Shown here: piece by piece, positions 8,605-17,319 of the stretch | How positions within the stretch are numbered: the first letter of the stretch is position 1 | Layout of the letters: every line of letters starts with the position of its first letter | DNA from: Woeseia sp037968755 | GTDB lineage: Bacteria; Pseudomonadota; Gammaproteobacteria; Steroidobacterales; Woeseiaceae | Assembly: GCA_037968755.1 (NCBI GenBank) | Contig: JBBKWB010000007.1 | Location: 12,553 to 76,552 of the forward strand | DNA: 64,000 nt | Reading direction: 5' to 3' | The notes under the pieces: generated by a model | Told to the model about the DNA's origin: nothing | The model's database searches: none | The model's input: only the letters and a program-made list of their open reading frames with translations | Translations under genes and position numbers: made by a program

Positions 8605-9936
8605 GTGAATGACAAGGCGTTATTTCAGAGCTGGTTCCAGGAGCACAAGACGGAGGATGTAGAAGCATTCGTTCCTGATATGGCCGGAGCCGCGCGCGGC
8701 AAGTTATTGCCGGCAGACAAATTCGGTAATGGCGAGATGAAGTTGCCTGAGGGCATCTTCGCGCAGACAGTTTCCGGCAATTACGTCGCGAACAAAAACA
8801 ACATCGAAGATCGCGACATGTTGTTGATCCCCGATCTGGCCACACTGCGGCCGGTCCCGTGGGCGAGTGACCCCGCAGCCTCGGTCTTCCTGGATTGCGT
8901 GCGCAAAGACGGTTCAACCGTGGATACGTCGCCGCGCCAGGTACTAAAGAATGTCGTCAAGCTGTACGAGGCTAAAGGCTGGACACCAGTCGTGGCACCG
9001 GAGGTCGAGTTTTACCTGCTGAACCCGCATTCCGATGCCAATCTCGAAGTCGAACCGCCCGAAGGGCGTCTGGGCCGCACCGAAACAGCGAAGCAGCCAT
9101 ACAGTATCGATACGATGAATGACTTCGACCCATTCATTAACGATGTCTACCAGTATTGCGAAGAGCAAGGCATCAGCATCGATACCTTGTCCCAGGAAAT
9201 GGGGCCAGCGCAGTTCGAGATAAATTTTTTGCACGGTGATCCGATCGCGCTGGCAGACCAGGTGTTTCTGTTCAAGCGCACGATTCGCGAGGCTGCGATA
9301 AAACACGAAATGCATGCGACGTTCCTGGCGCGACCCATGTCAGAAGAGGCGGGCAGCGCACTGCATATCCACCAAAGCGTCGTTGACCGGGACGGTGCGA
9401 ACATTTTTTCAACCGCGAAAGGTGAAGCCAGCGAACTTTTCTATTCGTATATCGGTGGTCTGCAGCGTTATGTGCCAGAAGCACTGTTAATGTTCGCGCC
9501 GTATCCGAATTCTTACCGGCGTTTTCTGAGTTACTGGGCATCGCCCATCAATCTCGACTGGGCAATCGACAATCGCACCGTCGGGCTGCGCGTGCCGGAT
9601 TCGGCGGCAGATGCACGCCGCGTTGAGAATCGCCTGGCAGGGGCTGACGTGAACCCGTATCTTGCGATCGCCGCGACGCTCGCTTGTGGGTATCTCGGCA
9701 TGATCGAAAAACTTGAGCCGACTAAAGAAACGACCGGCAGCGCCTATAACAAGCCGTTCGGATTGCATCGACACATGTTCTCGGCCATTGAGGCGTTTGA
9801 ATCCAGCGACGCCTTGCGGCGAACGCTGGGCGAGGAATTCGTGTCACTGTACACAGCATTGAAATACGAAGAAGTGACCGAGTTCGAACAGATCGTGACG
9901 CCATGGGAACGCGAAGTCCTGATGTTCAACGTCTGA
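8605..9936 (+). CDS. puuA: Glutamine synthetase family, gamma-glutamylputrescine synthetase-like (copy 2)
   Basis: Second glutamate-amine ligase of the region, 443 residues. It shows the glutamine synthetase fold: an N-terminal domain with VPDMAGAARGKLLP, the metal-site APEVEFYLLNP, EMGPAQFEINFLHGDP, ALHIHQSVVD and the C-terminal ADVNPYLAIAATLACGYL. It is clearly diverged from the copy at 1857-3248, for example having DWAIDNRTVGLRVP where copy 1 has NWGSNHRNVAIRIP, so the two may use different amines. Translation starts at GTG 8605 with GAAGGTG about ten bases ahead. It lies 83 bases after puuD and before a class III aminotransferase. Confidence 0.83.
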   Translation: MNDKALFQSWFQEHKTEDVEAFVPDMAGAARGKLLPADKFGNGEMKLPEGIFAQTVSGNYVANKNNIEDRDMLLIPDLATLRPVPWASDPAASVFLDCVRKDGSTVDTSPRQVLKNVVKLYEAKGWTPVVAPEVEFYLLNPHSDANLEVEPPEGRLGRTETAKQPYSIDTMNDFDPFINDVYQYCEEQGISIDTLSQEMGPAQFEINFLHGDPIALADQVFLFKRTIREAAIKHEMHATFLARPMSEEAGSALHIHQSVVDRDGANIFSTAKGEASELFYSYIGGLQRYVPEALLMFAPYPNSYRRFLSYWASPINLDWAIDNRTVGLRVPDSAADARRVENRLAGADVNPYLAIAATLACGYLGMIEKLEPTKETTGSAYNKPFGLHRHMFSAIEAFESSDALRRTLGEEFVSLYTALKYEEVTEFEQIVTPWEREVLMFNV

Positions 9937-10047
9937 GATCAGGCTGCACGGCGGTGGCGCTAGTCAGGATATGAAATAGTGCTGCCGCCGCACTCGGCCA
10001 TTGGCTACCATGCAGCTAGCAGAATACACACTAGCAAAGGTTGAACA

Positions 10048-11424
10048 ATGGCAATCGTAGACAGCCGCTCCGCGGCAGACTGGCAGGATCTCGACAGTCG
10101 GCATTACCTGCATCCGTTTACCGACCACAAGGCGCTCGGCAAAACGAAAAGTCGCATTATTACGCGCGCAGATGGCGTCTATATCTATGACGCAGACGGT
10201 AACAAGATACTCGACGGCATGTCCGGCCTGTGGTGCGTGAATGCGGGCTATGGTCGTGAGGAGCTGGTTACCGCGGCGAGCAATCAGCTGCGCCAGTTGC
10301 CGTACTACAACAGTTTTTTCCAGTGTGCACACCCGCCGTCAATTGAGTTGTCGAGTATGCTGCAGGAGATCACGCAGCCGCAGTTCAATCGCGTGTTTTA
10401 TACGGGGTCTGGTTCCGAATCGATCGACACAATGATACGCATGGTCCGTCGTTACTGGGAACTCAATGATCAGCCGGATCGCAAGACCATCATCGCCCGC
10501 AAGAATGCCTACCACGGTTCAACCATTGGTGGTGTAAGCCTCGGTGGCATGAAGCCTATGCACTCGCAAGGTGGCCCGATGGTGCCGCGAATTGAACATA
10601 TTGATCAGCCCTATTGGTTCGGTAGTGACCGGAGTATGTCGCTGGACGAATTCGGTTCGCATTGCGCGGACCTGCTACGACAAAAGATCGAAGAACTCGG
10701 TGCTGACAAAGTTGCCGCTTTCGTAGCCGAGCCGATTCAGGGAGCGGGCGGCGTAATTATTCCGCCGGCGACCTATTGGCCGGCAATCCAGAAAATCTGC
10801 GATGAGTTCGGCATCTTGCTGGTGACCGACGAAGTGATTTGCGGTTTTGGCAGAGTTGGCGAATGGTTCGGCGCGGATTATTTTGACGTGAAGCCGGATT
10901 TGATGACGTTCGCAAAAGGTGTCACCTCGGGATATCTGCCGTTGGGCGGCGTGATGGTTGGTGACCGCGTTGCCGACGTCCTGATCGACAAAGGCGGCGA
11001 GTTTTTCCATGGTTACACGTACTCAGGTCACCCAGCGTCTTGCGCTGTCGCGATCGAGAACATTCGGATATTGCAACGAGAAGGACTTGTAGAACGGGTC
11101 CGGGATGACATTGGCCCTTATTTGCAAAAGCAGTGGCAAACACTGGCCGATCACCCGCTGGTCGGCGAAACGCGAATGGTCGGCCTGGTCGGTGCGCTTG
11201 AACTGGTCGGCGACAAGCAGGCGCTCACCCGTTTCGACGAAGCAATTGGCGCAGGTACAATTTGCCGCGACTTCCTGGTCAACAACGGCCTAGTCATGCG
11301 CGCCGTAGGCGATACAATAGTCGTAGCGCCGCCGCTGACATTAAGTCATGCAGAAGCTGACGAACTGGTTGCCAAGGCGCATCGCTGCCTTGACCTGACT
11401 CAGAAAGCCATTGCGGCGTTGTAG
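10048..11424 (+). CDS. spuC: Class III omega-aminotransferase (putrescine/polyamine:pyruvate type)
   Basis: Cytosolic PLP enzyme of 458 residues moving a terminal amino group to pyruvate or 2-oxoglutarate. The PLP lysine lies in TFAKGVTSGYLPLGG, the cofactor-binding aspartate in LLVTDEVICGFGR, and the N-terminal HPFTDHKALG and GMSGLWCVNAGYG are typical of SpuC/omega-amino acid aminotransferases. The gene sits between the puuA-like gene and agmatinase, with agmatinase 26 bases downstream, pointing to putrescine or a gamma-glutamyl derivative as substrate. A TACCAT element at 10006-10011 might be a local -10 box, but no good -35 accompanies it. Exact donor specificity is not deducible. Confidence 0.83.
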   Translation: MAIVDSRSAADWQDLDSRHYLHPFTDHKALGKTKSRIITRADGVYIYDADGNKILDGMSGLWCVNAGYGREELVTAASNQLRQLPYYNSFFQCAHPPSIELSSMLQEITQPQFNRVFYTGSGSESIDTMIRMVRRYWELNDQPDRKTIIARKNAYHGSTIGGVSLGGMKPMHSQGGPMVPRIEHIDQPYWFGSDRSMSLDEFGSHCADLLRQKIEELGADKVAAFVAEPIQGAGGVIIPPATYWPAIQKICDEFGILLVTDEVICGFGRVGEWFGADYFDVKPDLMTFAKGVTSGYLPLGGVMVGDRVADVLIDKGGEFFHGYTYSGHPASCAVAIENIRILQREGLVERVRDDIGPYLQKQWQTLADHPLVGETRMVGLVGALELVGDKQALTRFDEAIGAGTICRDFLVNNGLVMRAVGDTIVVAPPLTLSHAEADELVAKAHRCLDLTQKAIAAL

Positions 11425-11450
11425 AAGCTACCGTCCACTGGAGTCACTGC

Positions 11451-12398
11451 ATGGATAAGCGGGAAGGTGATCACGCGATACTGCGTAAAGATCTGTATGG
11501 GACCACGCCGGAGCCAACCTATGCAGGCGCGCTGTCATTCATGCGCCGCAAATACACGCGGGACCTGAAGGGTGTTGACCTCGTTGTAACCGGCATACCA
11601 CTCGATACCGCAACCACGAATCGCCCGGGCGCCCGCTTCGGGCCGCGGGCGATCAGGGCGGCGTCGGTGAACATGGCGTGGGAGCGTCCTTATGGCATGG
11701 ACTTCGATCCTTTCGATGAGCTTGCCGTGGTTGATTACGGGGATTGTTTTTTTGATCATGGCCGTCCGGAAACGGTACCGGACGCGATCGAAAAGCATGC
11801 CTTCGATATTATCTCGCAAGGGCCGGGCTTGTTGTCGCTGGGCGGTGATCACTTCGTCGCTTATCCCTTGTTGCGGGCGCACGCAGAAAAATTCGGCGCA
11901 CCGCTGTCACTACTGCACTTCGATGCGCACAGCGACACCTGGGACGATGATGAAGGTCGCATTGATCATGGCACGATGTTCTATCACGCAGTGCAGGAAG
12001 GCATTGTTGATCCTGAACATTCAGTGCAAATCGGTTTGCGAACCCGCAATACCGATACCTTGGGTTTCCAGATACTTGATGGCCCGTGGGTCCAGGATAA
12101 TGGCATCGACGCCGTCATTGATGCGGCACGCTCCGTGCTGGGCGACCGTCAGGTGTATCTCACGTTCGATATCGATTGTCTCGATCCGGCGTACGCACCG
12201 GGCACCGGCACGCCGGTTTGCGGTGGCTTAACCAGCTACCAGGCAATCAATATTCTGCGTGGCCTGCATGGCATCAACCTGATCGGCGGCGATGTTGTGG
12301 AAGTTGCACCAGCCTACGATGTCGGCGAAATTACCGCTCTCGCTGCTGCGCATATTGCGATGGAGATTATCGGTATTTACGCGGCAGCCAGCACCTAG
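11451..12398 (+). CDS. speB: Agmatinase / guanidino-acid ureohydrolase
   Basis: Manganese ureohydrolase of 315 residues that would release urea from agmatine (giving putrescine) or a related guanidino compound. The metal ligands stand in SLGGDHFVAYPL, LHFDAHSDTWDD and LTFDIDCLDPAYAPGTGTP, as in the agmatinase subgroup. The surrounding polyamine genes make agmatine the favoured substrate, though guanidinobutyrate and guanidinopropionate hydrolases share these motifs. It is 26 bases after the aminotransferase and ends tail to tail with the XRE-cupin gene. No arginine decarboxylase is seen, so agmatine may be imported or made elsewhere. Confidence 0.85.
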   Translation: MDKREGDHAILRKDLYGTTPEPTYAGALSFMRRKYTRDLKGVDLVVTGIPLDTATTNRPGARFGPRAIRAASVNMAWERPYGMDFDPFDELAVVDYGDCFFDHGRPETVPDAIEKHAFDIISQGPGLLSLGGDHFVAYPLLRAHAEKFGAPLSLLHFDAHSDTWDDDEGRIDHGTMFYHAVQEGIVDPEHSVQIGLRTRNTDTLGFQILDGPWVQDNGIDAVIDAARSVLGDRQVYLTFDIDCLDPAYAPGTGTPVCGGLTSYQAINILRGLHGINLIGGDVVEVAPAYDVGEITALAAAHIAMEIIGIYAAAST

Positions 12399-12427
12399 AG
12401 TCTTGTGCAAATTAGTCGCGCAGAACT

Positions 12428-12973
12428 TTAGAAGCTTGGCGGCGTGCATGCCGAGACGATAACGCATTCCGTACTACCGGTATTGCGGAAACGATGCGGT
12501 ATACGGCTGTTGAATCGATAGGCATCACCGGCAGCGAGCGTCTGCACTTCCTCGCCAACCGTCACTTCCAGGCGGCCTTGCAGAATAATGCCGCCTTCTT
12601 CTGCATCGTGGCTGAGCATTGACTGGCCAGTGTCCGCGCCGGGTTGGTAGCGTTCATAGAGTATTTGCAATTGGCTGCCGCCGAGATCGTTGCCGACCTG
12701 TCGAAAGCTGATTGGACCACTGCTGATCTCGCTGAGTTCGCTGGCACGGAAGAACACCTGCTCGCGCGAGGAAAAATCCTCTGCAAAAAATTCGGAGAAG
12801 GACACACCCATGGCAATCAAAATGCGTTTCAGGAGACCCATGGAAGGATCACTCCGGCCGGATTCAATGAGTGAAATGGTCGCGTTGGATACGCCGGCCA
12901 TGGCCGACAGTCGGCGTTGCGACAGGTGCTGGGAATGGCGCAATTTCTTCAGGCGCGGCCCGATATCGTCCAT
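12428..12973 (-). CDS. puuR: XRE-cupin transcriptional repressor, PuuR-like
   Basis: A 181-residue regulator with an N-terminal lambda-repressor-like helix-turn-helix (about 6-60; LSQRRLSAMAGVSNATISLI) and a C-terminal cupin domain (about 105-178; GIILQGRLEVTVGEEVQTL, FNSRIPHRFRNTG). PuuR of E. coli has the same layout and size (185) and represses putrescine use genes; the cupin presumably binds the amine. The gene is divergent from the puuB-like oxidase, and repeated TTGTTAA half-sites fill the shared region. AAAGGAAC ahead of ATG 12973 is a reasonable ribosome site. Confidence 0.83.
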   Translation of the reverse strand: MDDIGPRLKKLRHSQHLSQRRLSAMAGVSNATISLIESGRSDPSMGLLKRILIAMGVSFSEFFAEDFSSREQVFFRASELSEISSGPISFRQVGNDLGGSQLQILYERYQPGADTGQSMLSHDAEEGGIILQGRLEVTVGEEVQTLAAGDAYRFNSRIPHRFRNTGSTECVIVSACTPPSF

Positions 12974-12994
12974 TTCAGTAGTTCCTTTGTTGAA

Positions 12995-13021
12995 TTGTTA
13001 AAGATAATTAACAATATTGTT
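12995..13021. promoter_or_regulatory. Overlapping TTGTTAA operator repeats
   Basis: A perfect inverted repeat TTGTTAA-6-TTAACAA spans 12995-13014, and a perfect 12-base palindrome AACAATATTGTT spans 13010-13021, sharing bases with it. They lie 22 bases upstream of the XRE-cupin start and overlap the -35 box for the opposite-strand puuB gene. Another TTGTTAA occurs at 13067-13073. The repressor next door is the obvious candidate to bind them. Confidence 0.6.
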
Positions 13022-13037
13022 CGCTAGCATATATAAA
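13008..13037 (+). promoter_or_regulatory. Predicted sigma70 promoter for puuB and following genes
   Basis: TTAACA (13008-13013, five of six matches to the -35 consensus) and TATAAA (13032-13037) are 18 bases apart, 66 bases before the puuB start. The -35 box is inside the operator repeats, giving a simple repression mechanism. Confidence 0.55.
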
Positions 13038-13103
13038 ACAACGGGTTATATTCAAGCATTTAAATATTGTTAACCCCCGAGGGCAGGAGTAACCTGAGCC
13101 ACC

Positions 13104-14384
13104 ATGCAAGCCTCCGAATCACATGCCGCTTCCTACTATGCGGCCACGGCCAACTGGCAAACGGATTACCCGCGTCTCGATGGTGACATGCACTGTGACG
13201 TTGCGGTTGTCGGTGGCGGTTTCACTGGAGTGTCCGCAGCACTTAGCCTTGCAGAGCAGGGCTACAAGGTCGTGTTGCTGGAAGCACATCGTATCGGATG
13301 GGGCGCATCCGGGCGTAATGGCGGTCAGCTAATCGACGGTTTCGTCGAAGTCGACAAGATTGAGAAACGCCTGGGACACTCGGCCGCGATGGTCGCCTAC
13401 CAAATGGGGCTGGATTGCCGTGACCTGGTGCTGGAACGTATCCAGCGTTATGGCATCGATTGTGACCTGAAATTCGGTTACCTCGACCTGGCGTTGAATG
13501 ACGCTGACATGCGTTATTTCCGCGACGAGATCGAACGCAAACAGAAGCTTGATTACCCTCACAAGATGACGTTGGTCGAACACGCCGACATGCCTCTGCA
13601 CATTGGCTCGCAGCGCTACGTGGGCGGCCTCGTGAATGCAGGTAACGGTCACTTGCATCCACTTAACCTGTGTCTCGGCGAAGCTCGCGCAGCGGAGCAG
13701 CTCGGTGTGCAGATCCATGAGCAGACTGCCGTTACGCGAGTTCACCATGGTGCGGCGCCGCGAGTTGAAACAGCGCACGGCACCGTGCATGCGAGCAAAG
13801 TAGTGCTTGCAGGCAATGCTTACCTCGGTCGTAGTGAGCGCAAGTTGTTTGGCGCCGTTATTCCGTCCGGCAGCTACATTATTGCTACGGAAGCCCTCGG
13901 CGAAGAGCGTGCTGCTGCGTTGATCCCGAATGACGTTGCGGCCTGCGATCAACGCGTGGGCCTGGACTATTTTCGTTTGTCCGCAGACAAGCGAATGTTG
14001 TTTGGCGGCTTGTGCAATTACTCGGGGCGTGATCCCAGCGATATCACTGCGACCCTGCGGCCCAACATGCTGAAGGTGTTTCCGCAGCTTGCGGATGCGG
14101 ATATCGACTTCGAGTGGGGCGGTTATATCGCAATCAGCATGAACCGGATTCCCCAGTTCGGTCGCATCCAGGAAAACACCTGGTATGCGCAGGGCTATTC
14201 CGGGCACGGCCTTGCACCGTCGCATCTGGCTGGCAAGGTTCTGGCCGAAGCGATCGGCGGTGACCTCGAACGCTTCGATGTATTTTCCCGAATTCGCCAC
14301 CTGCGTTTACCGGGTGGCAAATGGTTCGCCAATCCCGCGCTTGCGCTCGGGATGCTCTACTATCGTTTGAAAGAAATTCTGTAA
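13104..14384 (+). CDS. puuB: FAD-dependent gamma-glutamylputrescine oxidase-like
   Basis: Predicted cytosolic flavoprotein of 426 residues oxidising the free amino end of gamma-glutamylputrescine to an aldehyde with release of ammonia and peroxide. A DAO-type FAD domain begins at about residue 31 with VAVVGGGFTGVSAALSLAEQG, followed by GWGASGRNGGQLIDG, a family signature near the flavin. The C-terminal part has WYAQGYSGHGLAPSHLAGK, which closes the FAD site. Length equals E. coli PuuB (426). It is divergent from the puuR-like gene and followed by an aminotransferase and methylmalonate-semialdehyde dehydrogenase. D-amino acid or glycine oxidases share the fold, but context favours PuuB. Confidence 0.85.
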   Translation: MQASESHAASYYAATANWQTDYPRLDGDMHCDVAVVGGGFTGVSAALSLAEQGYKVVLLEAHRIGWGASGRNGGQLIDGFVEVDKIEKRLGHSAAMVAYQMGLDCRDLVLERIQRYGIDCDLKFGYLDLALNDADMRYFRDEIERKQKLDYPHKMTLVEHADMPLHIGSQRYVGGLVNAGNGHLHPLNLCLGEARAAEQLGVQIHEQTAVTRVHHGAAPRVETAHGTVHASKVVLAGNAYLGRSERKLFGAVIPSGSYIIATEALGEERAAALIPNDVAACDQRVGLDYFRLSADKRMLFGGLCNYSGRDPSDITATLRPNMLKVFPQLADADIDFEWGGYIAISMNRIPQFGRIQENTWYAQGYSGHGLAPSHLAGKVLAEAIGGDLERFDVFSRIRHLRLPGGKWFANPALALGMLYYRLKEIL

Positions 14385-14433
14385 TCGACTCGGCTGCCGC
14401 GACTTACGGCTGCCGATGTACGGAGAAACTGAC

Positions 14434-15771
14434 ATGTCGAACAACACGGCCAAGAAACTCGCGACTGAACTACCGGATTTGCAGTCCTACTGGATGCCGT
14501 TTACCGGCAATCGCTACTTCAAACAGCACCCGCGCATGATTACCAGTGCCGAAGGTATGTACTGCTATACGCACGACGGGCGCAAGTTGCTCGATGCGGT
14601 CGCTGGCTTATGGTGCTGCAATGCCGGTCATTGCCATCCGAAGATCGTTGAGGCGATCAAGTCCCAGGCTGAGACGCTGGACTACTCGATGGCTTTTCAG
14701 CTGGGGCATCCAACGGCATTCGAGCTCGCCAACAAACTTACTGCGATGGCGCCCGAAGGAATCGACTACGCATTCTTCGTCAATTCCGGCTCAGAAGCCG
14801 TGGATACGGCACTGAAAATGGCGCTCGCGTATCACCGCATTCGTGGCGACGCGTCGCGCACCCGCCTGATTGGGCGCGAACGCGGTTACCATGGCGTTGG
14901 CTTCGGCGGAATCTCAGTAGGTGGCATCTCTCCAAACCGCAAGATGTTCGGCACAATGTTGCCGGGTGTCGATCACCTGCCGCATACCCATAGCCTCGAG
15001 CACAACGCGTTCTCGAAAGGCCTGCCCGAATGGGGTGCACACCTCGCCGATGATCTTGAGCGGATCGTAGCCCTGCATGATGCCTCGAACATTGCCGCCG
15101 TGATTGTCGAACCGATTGCCGGCTCAGCCGGTGTGCTGCTGCCACCGCAGGGCTATTTGCAGCGCGTGCGGGATATTTGTGACAAGCACGGCATACTGCT
15201 TATTTTTGACGAAGTGATTACGGCTTTCGGTCGCACCGCGGACGCTTTCGCTTCCAGTCGCTTCGGGGTTACGCCCGACCTCATTACTACAGCGAAGGGC
15301 CTGACCAGCGGCACAGTGCCGATGGGCGCGGTGCTGGCCAAGGGCGAGATCTATGACACGTTTATGACCGGGCCTGACGGCGCCATTGAGTTTTTCCATG
15401 GCTATACCTACTCAGGCCACCCACTCGCTGCGGCTGCCGGCTGCGCGACGCTGGATATCTATACTGAAGATGGACTTATTGATCGCGCGAAAGAGATGGA
15501 AGGCAAATTTGGCGATGCGCTGCACAGCTTGAAAGGTGAGCCTAATGTTATCGACGTGCGCAACCTCGGCCTGATCGGTGCGGTAGAGCTCACGCCGATT
15601 GACGGCCAGCCCACGGCCCGGGCGATGCAAATTTTCCGCGAATGCTACGACAACGGTGTGATCGTGCGCACAACGGGCGATACCCTGGCGTTCTCGCCGC
15701 CGCTTATCATTGACGAAAAACAAATTGAAACGGTTGTTGAAACGGTACGCCGTTCACTTCGTAATCAGTAA
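14434..15771 (+). CDS. Class III omega-aminotransferase, beta-alanine:pyruvate-like
   Basis: PLP-dependent transaminase of 445 residues. The Schiff-base lysine is in TTAKGLTSGTVPMG, the cofactor aspartate in LLIFDEVITAFGR, and the N-terminal YWMPFTGNRYFKQHPR plus AGLWCCNAGHCHP resemble beta-alanine:pyruvate aminotransferases. ATG at 14434, after GGAGAAACTGAC, is preferred over an in-frame ATG at 14416. Methylmalonate-semialdehyde dehydrogenase follows 28 bases later. The two together would turn beta-alanine into malonate semialdehyde and then acetyl-CoA, as in known beta-alanine operons, so the substrate is probably beta-alanine rather than putrescine. That is inference from the neighbour. 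Confidence 0.8.
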   Translation: MSNNTAKKLATELPDLQSYWMPFTGNRYFKQHPRMITSAEGMYCYTHDGRKLLDAVAGLWCCNAGHCHPKIVEAIKSQAETLDYSMAFQLGHPTAFELANKLTAMAPEGIDYAFFVNSGSEAVDTALKMALAYHRIRGDASRTRLIGRERGYHGVGFGGISVGGISPNRKMFGTMLPGVDHLPHTHSLEHNAFSKGLPEWGAHLADDLERIVALHDASNIAAVIVEPIAGSAGVLLPPQGYLQRVRDICDKHGILLIFDEVITAFGRTADAFASSRFGVTPDLITTAKGLTSGTVPMGAVLAKGEIYDTFMTGPDGAIEFFHGYTYSGHPLAAAAGCATLDIYTEDGLIDRAKEMEGKFGDALHSLKGEPNVIDVRNLGLIGAVELTPIDGQPTARAMQIFRECYDNGVIVRTTGDTLAFSPPLIIDEKQIETVVETVRRSLRNQ

Positions 15772-15799
15772 TATTTAACTATCAAGGCAGGATCAGATC

Positions 15800-17317
15800 A
15801 TGGCCCGAACCGCATCAGCACTAAACTCTGTACGCCAGGTTGCAAACTGGATTGACGGCAAAGCAAGTCCATCCAAGTCGGGGCGATCGGCCGATGTGTT
15901 CGATTCCGCAACGGGCGAAGTGTGTGCAAGCGTTGCGATGTCCAGTGTTGATGAGGCAGCGGCAGCCGTCGCCTCGGCGAAGAAGGCGTTCGCAAGCTGG
16001 TCTACAACGCCCGTATTGCGGCGCGCCCGCGTCATGTTTCGCTTGCAGGAATTGATTGAGCGGGACAAAGACGAGATCGCCGCGTTGATCACCCAGGAAC
16101 ACGGCAAGGTGCTGCATGATGCGCTGGGCTCCATTCAGCGTGGCCTCGAAGTGGTTGAGTTTGCCTGCGGTATTCCGCATCTGATCAAGGGCGAGTATTC
16201 GCCGCAGGTTGGTACCGGTGTTGATACGTATTCGATGCGTCAACCACTCGGTGTTTGCGTAGGCATTACTCCATTCAATTTTCCGGCCATGGTGCCGCTG
16301 TGGATGTTCCCGCTGGCGATTGCTGCCGGCAATACGTTTGTGCTCAAGCCTTCGGAGAAAGACCCCAGTTGCTCGCTAAAGTGGGCCGAACTTCTGCAGG
16401 AGGCCGGGCTGCCCGATGGCGTATTTAACGTCTTACAGGGCGATCACGTTGCGGTAAATGCGTTACTTGAGTCGCCGGATGTTGCGGCGGTCAGTTTTGT
16501 TGGCTCGACGCCGGTCGCCGAGCACGTCTATCGCACGTCCGCGGAGCACGGCAAACGGGTGCAGGCGTTGGGTGGCGCAAAGAATCATCTCGTAGTCTTA
16601 CCGGATGCTGATATGAATCAGGCTGCGGATGCGCTGATAGGCGCGGCATACGGTTCAGCGGGCGAGCGCTGTATGGCGATCTCCGCAGTCGTTACGGTTG
16701 GTGACGCGGCCGAGCCGTTGTTGGAGGCATTGCTGCCGCGCATCGCTGCGTTGAAGATCGGCCCGGGTAGTGACAACAACAACGACATGGGGCCATTAAT
16801 TACTGCAGAGCACCGTGACAAAGTTCGTTCGTATGTTGATCTCGGCGAAGAGGAAGGCGCGACCTTGCTGGTCGATGGCCGGAAACATGACATTACTGCC
16901 TCACCTGGCTACTTCCTGGGTCCGACCCTGTTTGATCACACGACCACTTCCATGCGCATCTACAAGGAAGAAATCTTTGGTCCGGTGTTGACGATGACGC
17001 GTGCGCAGAGTTTCGATGAAGCTATCCAGATGATCAATGATCATGAGTACGGTAATGGTACGTCGATATATACGCGTGACGGTGATGCGGCAAGAGAGTT
17101 TGCGAACGGTATTCAGGTCGGCATGGTAGGCATCAATGTGCCGATTCCGGTTCCCCTGGCTTTTCACAGTTTCGGCGGCTGGAAGCGTTCATTGTTTGGT
17201 GATACGTCGGTCTATGGCATGGAAGGTGTGCGCTTTTACACTCGCCTGAAGACTGTTACGTCGCGCTGGCCAACCGGTATTCGCGCTGGAGCCGATTTCT
17301 CGATGCCCACTATGTAA
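15800..17317 (+). CDS. mmsA: Methylmalonate/malonate-semialdehyde dehydrogenase, CoA-acylating
   Basis: NAD-dependent enzyme of 505 residues converting malonate or methylmalonate semialdehyde plus CoA to acetyl- or propionyl-CoA and CO2. It has the aldehyde dehydrogenase fold with catalytic Cys291 in GSAGERCMAIS, the NAD-site VSFVGSTPVAEHVY and Asn160 in TPFNFPAMVP. The ELGGK segment that carries the general-base Glu in hydrolytic aldehyde dehydrogenases is replaced by QALGGAKNH, a signature of the CoA-acylating subfamily. This argues against it being the missing PuuC. It follows the beta-alanine-type aminotransferase in what looks like one transcript from the puuB promoter. Confidence 0.9.
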   Translation: MARTASALNSVRQVANWIDGKASPSKSGRSADVFDSATGEVCASVAMSSVDEAAAAVASAKKAFASWSTTPVLRRARVMFRLQELIERDKDEIAALITQEHGKVLHDALGSIQRGLEVVEFACGIPHLIKGEYSPQVGTGVDTYSMRQPLGVCVGITPFNFPAMVPLWMFPLAIAAGNTFVLKPSEKDPSCSLKWAELLQEAGLPDGVFNVLQGDHVAVNALLESPDVAAVSFVGSTPVAEHVYRTSAEHGKRVQALGGAKNHLVVLPDADMNQAADALIGAAYGSAGERCMAISAVVTVGDAAEPLLEALLPRIAALKIGPGSDNNNDMGPLITAEHRDKVRSYVDLGEEEGATLLVDGRKHDITASPGYFLGPTLFDHTTTSMRIYKEEIFGPVLTMTRAQSFDEAIQMINDHEYGNGTSIYTRDGDAAREFANGIQVGMVGINVPIPVPLAFHSFGGWKRSLFGDTSVYGMEGVRFYTRLKTVTSRWPTGIRAGADFSMPTM

Positions 17318-17319
17318 GG

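Noticed and set aside
13329..14300. 323-codon open frame antisense to puuB
   Set aside because: Shadow of a well-supported flavoprotein gene, with no ribosome site or family motif.
15800..17317. PuuC (gamma-glutamyl-gamma-aminobutyraldehyde dehydrogenase)
   Set aside because: The replaced Glu segment and GERCMAIS motif identify the CoA-acylating methylmalonate-semialdehyde dehydrogenase subfamily.
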